This document shows, piece by piece, positions 54,781 to 64,000 of a stretch of 64,000 nt of DNA. Below the pieces are notes generated by a model. It was not told the DNA's origin and did no database searches. It saw nothing but the letters and a program-made list of their open reading frames with translations. The translations under genes were made by a program, and so were the position numbers. Origin of the DNA: Microdon myrmicae (Eukaryota > Arthropoda > Insecta > Diptera > Syrphidae); contig OZ007499.1 in assembly GCA_963931805.1 (NCBI GenBank), positions 92,435,318 to 92,499,317 of the forward strand. The letters are read 5' to 3'. The first letter of the stretch is position 1. Each line of letters begins with the position of its first letter.

Positions 54781-55029
54781 TTTAGATTTTTCTAGAACTT
54801 AATTGTTCACTTTTGAAAGTTTATCGGGAGGAGTTTGGCCTCCAATAACGGGGTCGTAACGCAACCGTTTGCGCTTGATTTTATTTAACACACGTGGCCC
54901 AGGGGCCATAACTTAACGGTGTAGCATATACAGCCACACAAAATTTGATTAATGAAGTAATAATTTGGTTACCTGGGTTTTACCGCCGTTTTCAACTACT
55001 TTGCCGGGGAGAGTTGGAGGTCGGAGCAG
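54781..55029 (-). other. J3 5' UTR and block junction
   Basis: Noncoding leader upstream of ORF1, present again at 59685-59933. At 55029/55030 it is joined to RT C-terminal sequence of block 2. Confidence 0.7.
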
Positions 55030-56150
55030 AAAGAACAATTGACGAAGAAGTTTCGATTGATTTTGTCAATAAGGAACTCTACCGGTTTAACGTTGGCGTT
55101 TTCATGTAGTTCATGTGTCGAATAATGCCATGGCAAATTCAGCAACATTTCCAATATTTTATTTTGACACCTTTGCAATTTTATTTTGTGTGTGCGAGCA
55201 CAGTTACACTATACAGGGGCCCCGTACAGGAGTATCGGTTGAAAAATGGTTTTAAATATTATAATTTTATTTTCGATGCTAAGCTTTGACTTTCTACACA
55301 CTAATGGATACATAACTCTTACGACTTTGTTTATTTTGTCAATTGTGGTAGTAATGTGTTTTTGAAAGATAAGTTTTTTATCTAGAATAATACCTAGATA
55401 TCTACAGTTTTCGGACCAATCAATATCAACTGCACACATACTGAGTTTAGTGCCATTTGGTAGGTAGCAGTGTTTCCTACATCTCGAAAACCAGACAGCT
55501 TGTTTTATTACCATTTATTTTTATTTGCTATTTCCTGTAATATACTGCTAGTTTGTCAAGAGCTGCTTGCAAAGAGTTGTAGACATTAGTGAATAAGGCA
55601 CCCGAAGAGAAAATGGCCGTATCATCGGCAAACATAGCTACCTGAATGTTTTCACCTAGACATGGTAAATCTGCGACAAACAAAGTAAATAATATGGGAC
55701 CAAGGACCGAGCCTTGGGGTACACCATGGTGGATTTGGTGAGTAGAGGATATGTCGGTTCCTAAACTCACAACATATTTTCTCGAACGAAGAAAGCTCTG
55801 GATAATTTTGATAAGCGGTATTAGCAGCTTAAGTTTTAGTAGCTTATAAATCAAGGCATCGTGCCATACCGTATCAAAAGCTTTTTCGATGTCTAGAAGA
55901 ACCAGTCCCGTTGACTCCTTGTCGATGAATTTACCAGCTCTGTGGTTTTTAATGCGCAAGACTTGGTGGATTGTGCTGTGACCACTACGGAAACCGAACT
56001 GAAAGTTTGGTAAGATGTTATTGTCTTCCACAAAACAATCAATCCTTTCCTTAATGATTTTTTCTAAGAGCTTACTTAGACAGCTAAGTAGACTAATAGG
56101 TCTGTAGCTTTCGGGGCTGTTCTTCGGTTTGCCGGGTTTCGGGATAGGTA

Positions 56151-57442
56151 CGAGGGTTGCCTTTTATATTTCGGGATTAGAGAACAAAAACAAATATTGA
56201 TCATCAAAAATCACTTTATTGTTTTTCAAAATATTCCCCATGAAGATCTATACACTTTTGCATGCGTTTGAACCAATTGTCGAAGCACTTTTGCCACTCT
56301 GATTGAGGTATCTCCAACACATGCATTCTGAATGCAGCAACCGCTTCTTCAGGTGTCGAAAAACGTTGACCTCTCAGTTTGTTTTTTACGCACGGGAATA
56401 AAAAGAAGTCATTCGGTGCCAAGTCAGGACTATACGGCGGATGACCCATCAAATCGATGTTTTGGGTGCTCAAAAATGCAGTTGTCGCAGCCGATGTGTG
56501 AGAGCTCGCATTGTCGTGGTGAAGAGTGATCCGTCTTCGGCGGTTGGTTTTCCTGATTTCTTGGAATACAACTGGCAAACAAATGGTTGTGTAACACTCA
56601 GAATTGACTGTTCTGCATTGTTCTAATGGTACGGTTGCGACGTGTCCAGTTTTTCCGAAAAAACAGGCGACCATTTGCTTGGAAGTGCTTCGTGCGCGAA
56701 CAACTTTTGTTGGATTTGGCTCATCTTGAAACACACAGACAGTCGACTGCTGTTTACTTTCGGGCTCATACGCGTAAATCCACGATTCATCACCTGTCAC
56801 GATGTCATAGACGTGTTTCGAAACACCGCGACCGTATTTTTTGGGCATTTCTTTCGACCAATTGACACGAGCCTTTTTTTGGGCGATTGAGAAATTGTGT
56901 GGGATCCAACGCGAACAAATTTTTTTGACAGTCAAATGTTTATGCAATATTGAATGTATGCTGGTCCCACTAACGCCTAATGTTGTCTCAATCTCACGAT
57001 AGGTCACATGACGATCTTCCAATATCAGTTCGCGCACAGCATCAATGGTTTTCGGAACAACAACTGATTTTGGACGACCTTCACGAAATTCATCTTGGAG
57101 TGAACTACGACCACGATTGAATTCACCATACCATCGATAAACACTGGTCCTTGATGGAGCTTCATCGCCAAAAATTGAATTAAGTTCATCCATCCACTGT
57201 TGCTGAGTTAATCCACGCCGAAAGTTGTAAAAAATAATCGCACGAAAATGTTGACGATTTAATTCCATTTTTGGGCCGAGATGAATCTTTTAAGTTACTG
57301 TAAACAACACAAATAGCGCTCGTATGTCAAAACGTTCTGAGTGCGTATAACCTCAAAAATGTCCAACTTTACGACAGAGCTGTCAATTGCCGGATTGCAA
57401 CACTAGGGTTGCCAAATCCCGAAACATAAGAGGCAACCCTCG
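56151..57442 (-). mobile_element. Mariner transposon, copy 2
   Basis: Same element at the same site in the second J3 block (TA at 56149-56150 and 57443-57444). Copied by the tandem duplication, not by a new insertion. Confidence 0.93.
56216..57268 (-). CDS. Mariner transposase, copy 2 (intact)
   Basis: 350 codons; the translated protein is identical to that at 51312-52364. Catalytic Asp residues in TGDESW, HHDNASSH and APNDFF. Confidence 0.93.
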   Translation of the reverse strand: MELNRQHFRAIIFYNFRRGLTQQQWMDELNSIFGDEAPSRTSVYRWYGEFNRGRSSLQDEFREGRPKSVVVPKTIDAVRELILEDRHVTYREIETTLGVSGTSIHSILHKHLTVKKICSRWIPHNFSIAQKKARVNWSKEMPKKYGRGVSKHVYDIVTGDESWIYAYEPESKQQSTVCVFQDEPNPTKVVRARSTSKQMVACFFGKTGHVATVPLEQCRTVNSECYTTICLPVVFQEIRKTNRRRRITLHHDNASSHTSAATTAFLSTQNIDLMGHPPYSPDLAPNDFFLFPCVKNKLRGQRFSTPEEAVAAFRMHVLEIPQSEWQKCFDNWFKRMQKCIDLHGEYFEKQ

Positions 57443-58266
57443 TATTACTTTTGCTGTTTTCCAACAGTCCGGAAAATAACAATTCTTGAGACAAGCGTTG
57501 AAAATGAACGTTAAATAGTTACTTGCAGCTGGTGGAAGTGCTTTGATTAATTTGTTGTTAATATTATCGAGACCCGCAGCCTTTTTTGATTTCGATTTTT
57601 TTATCAATTCTTTAACTTTGCTGATATTAGTTGCGTAAGTACTTTCAGCTGGTGTTTGAGAAAGTACATGGATAGTGTTAGCAACTTTAGCTTCAGTATA
57701 CGCGTCGCTTAGATGCATAGATATGGAGTGGTTCTTACTAAACGTGTTAGCAAGTAGGTTCGATTTCTTCACTGAAGAAATACACAACTTGTCGTGAACT
57801 TTAAACGGAGGAATACTTGACCCTCTCTTTTTCATAATTTTTGATATTTTCCAGAACGGTTTGCTTGCTTTGTCAAGAGAGGAAAGGTGTTTATTCCAAC
57901 ACTTGTTCCTATATGTTGAGATTTCTTTTTTAATGATATTATTTAAGACTTTAACATTAACTAGAAAACAATCGATTCTATAACGCAGCCATTTTCTTCT
58001 TTCAGAGTTTCGTAGCCTAATCAGATGTAAGATATTTTCAGGAAGCGGTGCCTTATCAACTGGAGCAGTGGAACATTTAGGTATCGCAAGATCGGCCGCT
58101 CTATTGATAACAGAAACAAAATTGTTGCATAGGATATCAATATGCTCGCTGCAGGTTATAGAATTTAGGCTGGTATCACCTAGAACCAAGTTCGTGTTTA
58201 TATATGATTTGTAACAATTCCAGTTGGCGGCGGAATAGTTGTGGTATAAACTGGTACGATTTACAA

Positions 58267-58953
58267 CTAGTGTATGATTCTGATCGGAAGGTGGTCTGAA
58301 CTTAACGCATTTAGAGTTAATGGTACTGTGCAGTAATTTGGAATATTAGTGATATATAGATCAAGAGTTGAGGGGTTCTTGTTAGCACTCGCTGGGATAT
58401 AGGTGGGGAGAAGTGGATAAAGTATGGAAAAACTTGGGCTGGATTCTGCAACATCTAGTAAAATGTTACCCCAGCTGTTTGCCCTAAGACAATTCCACGA
58501 CTGATGTCTGCAGTTTAGATCACCACCAATAATTACCTTGTTTCGAGTGTTGACTCTATACAATTTTTGCAGATCCCGCTTAAAGTAAGTAGATTTCTCA
58601 ATGTTTCTATTTCCTCCAGGGAAATAGACCGAAAAAAGACTCACCTTGGAGTTGTCACTTAATGTTACATCTATACTAATTTCCTCAATTAACTTAAGGT
58701 GCAATGAAGGACGCAAGGAATGTTCTATACATTTTTTCACAACAATGGCGACACCTCCACCACTAGCATGTACCCTGTCTAGGCGATAGCATATGTAATT
58801 TTGATGTAAGAAAGAAATGTCTTGTTTGAGCCAGGTTTCTGAAACAAGTGCAATGTCAATATTAAAATTTATCATGAAACTAAAAAATGCATGCTTTTTG
58901 TTTTTGATGCTTCTCGCATTCCAAGTTATGATGTTAAGAGAGTTTCTTAACAT
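58267..58953 (-). pseudogene. J3 AP endonuclease, copy 2
   Basis: Copy of 53363-54049 with the same frameshift after SSDHLPIRIIH. Confidence 0.84.
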
Positions 58954-59684
58954 ATTTTTTCCGAGTATATGTACTTAATAGCTAATGAAGTAATGACGTT
59001 AAATTGGTCAGCTTTAGTTTGACAAGCACTAAGCTTGGTTACAACTTCATTAAGAAGAGAGTTTATCTCGCTAAATGAGAACAGGTTATCATTAGTTAAA
59101 GTTTCTGACGGATTTTTCTTCGTGTGTGTCGTATCACTGTTGGAAGGTTGCTGGGTTCGATGGAGGCCAGAAGCCCAGGTGGATGAAGGAAGTGAAGGTT
59201 GACGCACAGATCGTGGTAGTGGAGGAAAATTTTCAATGGATAATCGGTCGGGCACTGGCTGCTGTTTGTCACTCGGAGGCTGTAGGAAGGTTTTTATCCC
59301 GAGTGCAATTAGTTCATTTTTCACTACATCGTTGCTAATTAAGTCTAGTCCGGATAACACTACCTTTAATGGACGATTTTCCTTACGCAAGTGGGTGAAA
59401 AACTCACATTTTAACCCAAAGAGTTCGGTTCTGATTTTGTTATATATGTCCATTGTTGGGGCACATATTTTTTGTCCAAGCGATATGTTTTTAATTAAGT
59501 ATTTGTCTATCTTAATGTTGCTCAAAATATCCCGCACTTGAGCACTAGTTGTTTTTAATACCACAATTGGCGGAACGGTTTCTTTAGGAAGTTCTGCGCA
59601 CTGTTCGTCATTGGTCGGATCCATTTCAGGAGAGTCTACCATCAGACTTTGAAGTGGTTGAAAAAAGTTAGTGTTTGAACACAT
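58947..59684 (-). CDS. J3 ORF1 protein, copy 2
   Basis: Copy of 54043-54780, 245 codons, likewise without zinc knuckles. Overlaps the endonuclease start by ATGTTAA (58947-58953). Confidence 0.78.
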   Translation of the reverse strand: MCSNTNFFQPLQSLMVDSPEMDPTNDEQCAELPKETVPPIVVLKTTSAQVRDILSNIKIDKYLIKNISLGQKICAPTMDIYNKIRTELFGLKCEFFTHLRKENRPLKVVLSGLDLISNDVVKNELIALGIKTFLQPPSDKQQPVPDRLSIENFPPLPRSVRQPSLPSSTWASGLHRTQQPSNSDTTHTKKNPSETLTNDNLFSFSEINSLLNEVVTKLSACQTKADQFNVITSLAIKYIYSEKIC

Positions 59685-59944
59685 TTTAGATTTTTCTAGA
59701 ACTTAATTGTTCACTTTTGAAAGTTTATCGGGAGGAGTTTGGCCTCCAATAACGGGGTCGTAACGCAACCGTTTGCGCTTGATTTTATTTAACACACGTG
59801 GCCCAGGGGCCATAACTTAACGGTGTAGCATATACAGCCACACAAAATTTGATTAATGAAGTAATAATTTGGTTACCTGGGTTTTACCGCCGTTTTCAAC
59901 TACTTTGCCGGGGAGAGTTGGAGGTCGGAGCAGCAGCTTCCATC

Positions 59945-60192
59945 CGACTCAGTCCTGGTTCTTCTTCCCTTGGGCCAACAATTTAGCACATTCAGCCGCA
60001 GCTTCCTTGGATGTCACTTGACGCTTCTTCCTCAATGCAAGACGTCTTCGTTTCCTTGGGCCAACAATTTAGCACATTCAGCCGCAGCTTCCTTGGATGT
60101 CACTTGACGCTTCTTCCTCAATGCAAGACGTCTTCGTTTCCTTTGAAAGACAATTGGGGTTACCAATCGTTGGATTTTTGGAGCCTTCGATA
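59945..60192 (-). pseudogene. RpS6: Ribosomal protein S6 fragment
   Basis: Minus-strand reading SKAPKIQRLVTP, then QRKRRRLALRKKRQ and KEAAAECAKLLAQ, is the C-terminal third of the small-subunit ribosomal protein S6, just before its phosphorylated tail. There is no intron across the stretch. The part from KRRRL to LLAQ is duplicated in tandem with an 86-bp period (59969-60054 and 60055-60140); as 86 is not a multiple of 3, the second copy is out of frame. The N-terminal two thirds are absent. It sits between J3 and the LTR of the next element, so it is a non-functional fragment moved here, not the working gene. Confidence 0.75.
59969..60140. repeat. 86-bp tandem repeat, two copies
   Basis: Starts cttgggccaacaatttagc in both copies. 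Identical or nearly so, within the RpS6 fragment. Confidence 0.92.
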
Positions 60193-60240
60193 TGGCTGCG
60201 ACTGGCCAGTCCGATCTTTAAACACTTGCGTTTTTACTTT

Positions 60241-60688
60241 TGTATTAAATAAGAAAAACTTTACTTCCACGAACACTTTTAGTGTTTTATAATTTTTATT
60301 TCGAGTCCAACTTTTTTTTCTCTTTTTTTTTTTAATTATTATTATTATTAATTTTACGTCTCCAAAAAAGAACAAAGAACAAAAAAACGGGAACACCTTT
60401 TTTCTTCTTGCTTTTCCTCCACTAGCTTTTACAACTCGATCAACGGAACTCAAAACGTATCTTTCAAAAAGGGTCAACCCTCCATCTCTCTCGCTCTCCA
60501 CTCACGTCCACTTCGAAAAACAAATTCGAACTCGAAGAACTGCACGATCCACACCCGAATCGGGGTGTGTTCAGAAACTCACCTCAGGATCGTGCAATTC
60601 TTCCACCACCTTACCATCATACTATGTTAAAACAAAATTATATTAAACACAAACTACCAAATGATGGTGGTGGCCGACGTACGTAACA
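60241..60688 (-). mobile_element. 3' LTR of Gypsy-like element G2
   Basis: On the minus strand it begins TGTTACGTACGTCGG directly after the polypurine tract and probably ends …TTTAATACA at 60241 (this end is a guess). It contains an inverted repeat around cacgatcc…ggatcgtg (about 60540-60597). Its start matches that of the LTR ending at 42682. Confidence 0.7.
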
Positions 60689-60704
60689 CACCTCCCCCCT
60701 CCAC
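60689..60704 (-). other. Polypurine tract of G2
   Basis: Minus strand: gtggaggggggaggtg, the classic G/A run preceding a 3' LTR. Confidence 0.75.
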
Positions 60705-61292
60705 AAGACTGCGTGGCATTCTTAGGAGAGGAATGTCACGCCGGAGAGTGGACGGCGGAGAGCAAACAAACAAACAATTAACAAACCAACCAATAAATAA
60801 ATAGATAAATAAATAAACATGCTTAGGTGTTAAGGTTAGTAAGGATTTTCTATATATTTAGTACTACTTATACATTAGGGTTAGTGAAACAAAATAAATA
60901 ATGCTTAAGTGCTAATGTTAGTACGTTTTAGGCTACCTATATACTAGGGTTAGTAAAAATAAATAAATAAATAACACTGATGTATTAACCTAAGATCTCA
61001 CCTAAATATTAATGTTAGTGTGTACCTTCTACTGCTTACATATTAGGGTTAATAAAAAATAAATGAATAAATAACACTTATGTATTAACCTAAGAGGGGG
61101 AACAACAGACAAGCACTCCACAAAACCAAGGACAACACAAACGTCCGCGGCGGGCCCGACACTCAATCCGATGGTTCGACCAAAAGCTCGACCGCCCACA
61201 CGATCCGGTTAGGACTCCCCCGCCAAGGCGAGGTGATCCCCTCTCGTTCAACCACTCCAAAATGTCACCCGGCCGGCGAAAACGTCCCGCTC
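60705..61292. repeat. Degenerate tandem repeats near the 3' end of G2
   Basis: Between about 60800 and 61095 there are roughly three diverged units of ~90-110 bp with the words aaataaataa, gtgctaatgttagta and cattagggttagt. The rest, up to 61292, is noncoding. No RT, RNase H or integrase is seen here, where pol should end. Confidence 0.6.
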
Positions 61293-61515
61293 TTATACAT
61301 CTGATTTAGTCCTCCTCTTTTGGACTCGGTACTTGCCCCGGTCCATGGGTTGGTAGATCGGGGGGTTTGTCCCGTTTCGGCGGCAAAACCTACCATCACC
61401 CGACATTATAGTGCGCTTTCGCACTTTCATATTTGCGATCCAACCCCCAGCACTGGGGTTTGCCTCTGCAGTCTGCGCTGGGACTGCGCCTGCAGCATTA
61501 GGCCTGGCCTTAAAG
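61293..61515 (-). pseudogene. Short open frame between protease and 3' LTR of G2
   Basis: About 70 codons on the minus strand ending at TAA 61293-61295 (…QPMDRGKYRVQKRRTKSDV). The composition is basic and the position fits the last residues of a pol protein whose middle has been deleted, but I do not recognise a family motif. Confidence 0.3.
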
Positions 61516-61661
61516 ACTTTTCGTCAGACTCTCAAGTTGGTCTCCCTCGACGAAGGTCCTTTACGAGGACGAAGATTCCGGAGGGTAACCAGAGTCTGGC
61601 CAGCTAGGATCAGGGGCTCCAAGTTATAGGAAGGCTTATCCTTCCCTTATTTGTTCTTTTA

Positions 61662-62345
61662 TTAAAGGTGTTGTCTAATAACTATATTACCAACGTCCGC
61701 TGTTCGGGGTTCATCCGGATGACCTCGTGGGTAGCACGTGGTTGAACAGCTTTTCGCAGCCCTCCCCTGTATGGGTAGGGTCTCCGGGCGAGTACCTGCC
61801 GCAGGTCCCTTTGGCACGTCTCCCCGTTTGGCTGCCACACGCTCAACCTTTCCCGTCCCATTGCTGATAAATTGAATGGAGAATGGCACGGGATTTACGG
61901 TCGTTCGGGGAAAAACCAAACAACCACCCGGCCCGTCTACCTTACAATTCCGAGACAGGAAGTCGTACCCCAACAATCCGTCTTCCTCCAAACCCGGCAA
62001 GGAGTCTACTATTTGGAAACTGCAGGGAATCTCATGGTGCAACTTGAAATTCCCAGTGCAGCATCCCCTCGACTTGCCTTTGACAAACAGCGCTTGGAGC
62101 GTTGTAGATTTATCCACACCCATGCCATATCTAGGATGGAGTGCCTTCAGCTTCAACAGGCTGATCTCAGCGCCGGTGTCCACGATTAGGCGCGTAGGGT
62201 TCCTACGGCCAATGTCTAGAGGGAGAGCGACAATTGGGACTCGAGTCGGCGAAAGCTGAGAACAGTTGGAGCTGGGTTTCGTTTTTAGTGCGGTCGGGTA
62301 GGATCTTGCCGACCCGACCTTGGGGAGTTTCCCGAACTCTCCCAT
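61662..62345 (-). CDS. G2 aspartic protease (-1 frame relative to gag)
   Basis: 227 codons. The active-site motif LIVDTGAEISLLK and the second conserved region DGLLGYDFL identify a retroviral-type protease, which cuts the gag-pol polyprotein in the particle. The frame overlaps gag by 61 nt; entry is probably by -1 frameshifting at 62327-62333, so the ATG at 62345 need not be used. It ends after VIRQHL, and the RT, RNase H and integrase that should follow are absent, so G2 is internally deleted. Confidence 0.8.
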   Translation of the reverse strand: MGEFGKLPKVGSARSYPTALKTKPSSNCSQLSPTRVPIVALPLDIGRRNPTRLIVDTGAEISLLKLKALHPRYGMGVDKSTTLQALFVKGKSRGCCTGNFKLHHEIPCSFQIVDSLPGLEEDGLLGYDFLSRNCKVDGPGGCLVFPRTTVNPVPFSIQFISNGTGKVERVAAKRGDVPKGPAAGTRPETLPIQGRAAKSCSTTCYPRGHPDEPRTADVGNIVIRQHL

Positions 62346-64000
62346 TTCGCCTTATGTCGACACTCTGCCGCCTTGTGAGTGTGTCGACCGCAAAACTCGC
62401 ACAATGTTCCGCTCCTCCGTTCAGGAATATTCCGCTCGGGAGTCCCACTGGACTCCGAACTAGCGGAACTGGAGCTATTATTTCTGCCCACTTTGGGCCC
62501 AATGCGCCGGGGCTGCCATTCCCGGATCCCCGCGCTGCCTGATGCGGCATCATGCCTCGCATCCGTCTTTGAGGATTTTGAGTCCATGGAGTCGGGTCGC
62601 CTACCGCCACCGCTCGACACGGACAGTCGTCGCCCATCATCTCTACCTACTTTCCGGGAATCCTTACTCTCCGCGCTACCATTACCGGTGCTTCGATTTC
62701 GCCGACGCTGCCTCCGACGCCCTCTGCGCCTATTTCTCGGGCCCGCCCCAGTCTCCACACGGGTGTCTTGCTCTCGGCTCGCAACAGGTGCTGTTCCGCC
62801 GTGCCGCTTGTGGGGAGAACCCTGGGAACTCTGCTGTTGTTCCCACCTTTGCCTGTATTCGCACCCGTGCAAGCTATGACCTTGGCGGCCACAAAACTCG
62901 CAACAGCACCGGACGCTGAATACTCTGGGGCCTGATGTCGCCGGCCCGCCGCCCGTAGACGGGGGCTGCGGCTCTGGTAGGGCTCTCCGCTGAAACTTTG
63001 GTCGCTGATAAGGCGGTTCCTGCCGTGCGAATCCGCCCTGCTGACCTCTACCCCTGTATGTGGTCTGGGGACCGCGCGTCCTCGTCGGACGATCCGGACA
63101 GTCCACTATATCGTGGCCATACCGCCAACACTCGCGACAGAAGGGAGTGTTTCGTCTTTGTAGACACTCGTCGTACACGTGACCCCTCAGATTGCAAAAA
63201 TTGCATATTGTCTGGGATTCCAGGGGGTGCGCCGATCGACCAACCGGATCCCTGAACGGATTGTCCCGACCCGATCGATCTCCAGGCACATACGCCCCTT
63301 GAGCCAAACCCTGCGACCCTTCACTCCGACTCGAGGAAGACACGGTATTTGACCACGCTCCCTCGCCAGAGGAGGCCGGAGCATAGGCACCAGCATCCCG
63401 TCTATAATTGAGAGGCCCGTACGACTGCTCCCGAACGAAACCATCCTCCCCCCGTCGACGACTATCAGGCTCTTCGGCCGGCAACACGAATGACACCGCC
63501 CGGGGATTTAAGTTCGATAAAACCGGCGCCGGCGCCGCGGTGTAATCCCTAGAAGTGGAGGATGAACTTTCCAAAAGGGTCGAGCAACTTCCCGGTCCTA
63601 ACTCTAATGTTTCCGACACTGTCGGCCGCGCATCCACAAACAGGTCGTCCTGCCTCAGCATTTCCCTTCGAACTCGCTCAAATCCGGTTAGGTGGTCCAC
63701 CAGGCTACGAAAAGGGACATTACCCAACGTGAGGAGGAAGTGCTTTAGTCCTTCCTCCCTCAGACCCCTTACCAACGCCGGTTTGGCCATGCCCTCAAGC
63801 TGGCTGGCGAAGACGGACCTACCCTGGCGACCATAAAAGCGCTCAGCTGCCTCCTCGCACCGTACCACGGCCCGCTTCACTCGGGAAACGAAACCTGTGG
63901 CATCCTCGGAAGGAAGTTGTCGCATTTTGGAAAGTTGTGCACACAACTCCTCATACGACACCCGGGGTTCGTAGGCCTCTCTAAGACGCTGTTCCGCTTC
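62285..64000 (-). CDS. gag: G2 gag with four CCHC zinc knuckles (5' end outside window)
   Basis: At least 572 codons, open to the window edge (the true start lies beyond 64000). The N-terminal visible part is capsid-like (LPSEDATGFVSRVKRAVVRC, HFLLTLGNVPFRSLVDHL). Counting from the GTG at 63961, zinc knuckles are at residues 253-266 (CNFCNLRGHVYDEC), 275-288 (CRECWRYGHDIVDC), 354-367 (CEFCGRQGHSLHGC) and 521-534 (CEFCGRHTHKAAEC). A very basic RRRGRRRQRRR block and Ser-rich spacers lie between the third and fourth. Gag packages element RNA; four spread-out knuckles are more than the one or two usual for Gypsy. The GC content is clearly higher than in the rest of the window. The stop is at 62285-62287. 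Confidence 0.82.
   Translation of the reverse strand, partial: EAEQRLREAYEPRVSYEELCAQLSKMRQLPSEDATGFVSRVKRAVVRCEEAAERFYGRQGRSVFASQLEGMAKPALVRGLREEGLKHFLLTLGNVPFRSLVDHLTGFERVRREMLRQDDLFVDARPTVSETLELGPGSCSTLLESSSSTSRDYTAAPAPVLSNLNPRAVSFVLPAEEPDSRRRGEDGFVREQSYGPLNYRRDAGAYAPASSGEGAWSNTVSSSSRSEGSQGLAQGAYVPGDRSGRDNPFRDPVGRSAHPLESQTICNFCNLRGHVYDECLQRRNTPFCRECWRYGHDIVDCPDRPTRTRGPQTTYRGRGQQGGFARQEPPYQRPKFQRRALPEPQPPSTGGGPATSGPRVFSVRCCCEFCGRQGHSLHGCEYRQRWEQQQSSQGSPHKRHGGTAPVASREQDTRVETGAGPRNRRRGRRRQRRRNRSTGNGSAESKDSRKVGRDDGRRLSVSSGGGRRPDSMDSKSSKTDARHDAASGSAGIREWQPRRIGPKVGRNNSSSSASSESSGTPERNIPERRSGTLCEFCGRHTHKAAECRHKAKWESSGNSPRSGRQDPTRPH
62292..62333 (-). promoter_or_regulatory. Programmed -1 frameshift signal, gag to protease
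   Basis: On the minus strand the heptamer GGGAAAC (62333-62327) sits in the gag frame as G GGA AAC. A 7-nt spacer follows, then GGTCGGGT (62319-62312), a 12-nt loop and ACCCGACC (62299-62292), a perfect 8-bp stem. The -1 frame from the heptamer is the protease frame. All parts of a canonical retroviral frameshift site are present. Confidence 0.82.

Larger units (their letters stand above)
55030..58189 (-). pseudogene. J3 reverse transcriptase, copy 2
   Basis: Same as copy 1 at +4,904 bp: linker 58189-57383, core 56031-55528 (FADDTAIFSS), thumb 55514-55209, C-terminus cut at the block junction 55030 after NFFVNCSF. Same TAG and shift lesions. One coding difference noted: WSENCRYLG here, WSEDCRYLG in copy 1. 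Confidence 0.84.
49804..59933 (-). mobile_element. Jockey-like LINE J3 with internal tandem duplication and mariner
   Basis: The 3' end on the minus strand has an AATTGAATTGAATTGAA tail (49804-49821). A block, 50126-55029, is repeated head to tail as 55030-59933 (offset 4,904 bp throughout). Each block holds 5' UTR, ORF1, endonuclease, RT and a mariner inside the RT. The join at 55029/55030 links the 5' end of one block to the RT C-terminus of the next through a shared cagaa. One base difference seen (50509 against 55413). Confidence 0.85.

Noticed and set aside
59934..60192. Functional RpS6 gene
   Set aside because: Only the C-terminal part is present and the internal 86-bp duplication breaks the frame.
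61320..61629. + strand frames in GC-rich DNA
   Set aside because: GC-rich sequence gives long chance frames; the minus strand is the coding strand of the neighbouring element.
1..64000. CRISPR array, operons or bacterial features
   Set aside because: No regularly spaced short repeats; spliced gene, LTR and LINE elements show a eukaryotic genome.

Overview
The window is eukaryotic, almost certainly insect. It is AT-rich and has short spliced introns (62-106 bp) in the one recognisable host gene. The mobile elements are typical insect types: Ty3/Gypsy LTR elements, RTE and Jockey-like LINEs, and mariner. I cannot name the order or species from the sequence. There are no prokaryotic signals. 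Nearly all 64 kb is transposable-element sequence, heavily nested and locally amplified in tandem.

Left end (1-1336): the first four exons of a 26S proteasome lid subunit gene (Rpn9/PSMD13). The gene is cut off after exon 4; no later exon is recognisable anywhere in the window.

1337-33216: a tandem array of a three-level nest. (i) An outer Gypsy element, called G1 here (+ strand). It has LTRs, a tRNA-Leu primer site, gag, a degenerate nucleocapsid knuckle, a coiled-coil segment where protease/RT/RNase H should be, an integrase and a 3' LTR. (ii) Inside the G1 gag gene, with a 4-bp GTAT target duplication, lies a second element on the minus strand with the same LTR type. Its gag is fused in frame to the N-terminal ~490 codons of the host transcription elongation factor Spt6, followed only by the last ~20 codons of pol. 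(iii) Inside the 5' LTR of that element, with a 13-bp target duplication, lies a 3.2-kb RTE LINE. The nest is present as units 1337-8958, 8959-16612 and 16613-25710 plus a partial fourth unit from 25711, which runs into the only G1 3' LTR. The chimeric, transducing elements are the most striking content of the window. Both related elements carry a foreign coding insert between gag and the 3' end of pol.

33217-49800: a patchwork. It contains a 5'-truncated Jockey LINE (J1), a second Jockey LINE (J2) split by a 5.2-kb element with ~205-bp terminal inverted repeats, TGTG...CACA ends and a 4-bp target duplication (Ginger-like), an RTE fragment, a further LINE tail, LTR remnants and AT-rich noncoding DNA.

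49804-59933: a third Jockey-like LINE (J3). A 4,904-bp stretch of it is duplicated in tandem, and each copy carries the same intact 350-codon mariner transposase with matching inverted ends.

59934-64000: a ribosomal protein S6 (RpS6) gene fragment with an internal 86-bp tandem duplication, then the 3' part of a Gypsy-like LTR element on the minus strand: LTR, polypurine tract, protease, and gag running off the window. Gag and protease overlap in the -1 frame at a textbook GGGAAAC slippery site followed by an 8-bp stem-loop. This gag carries four CCHC zinc knuckles.
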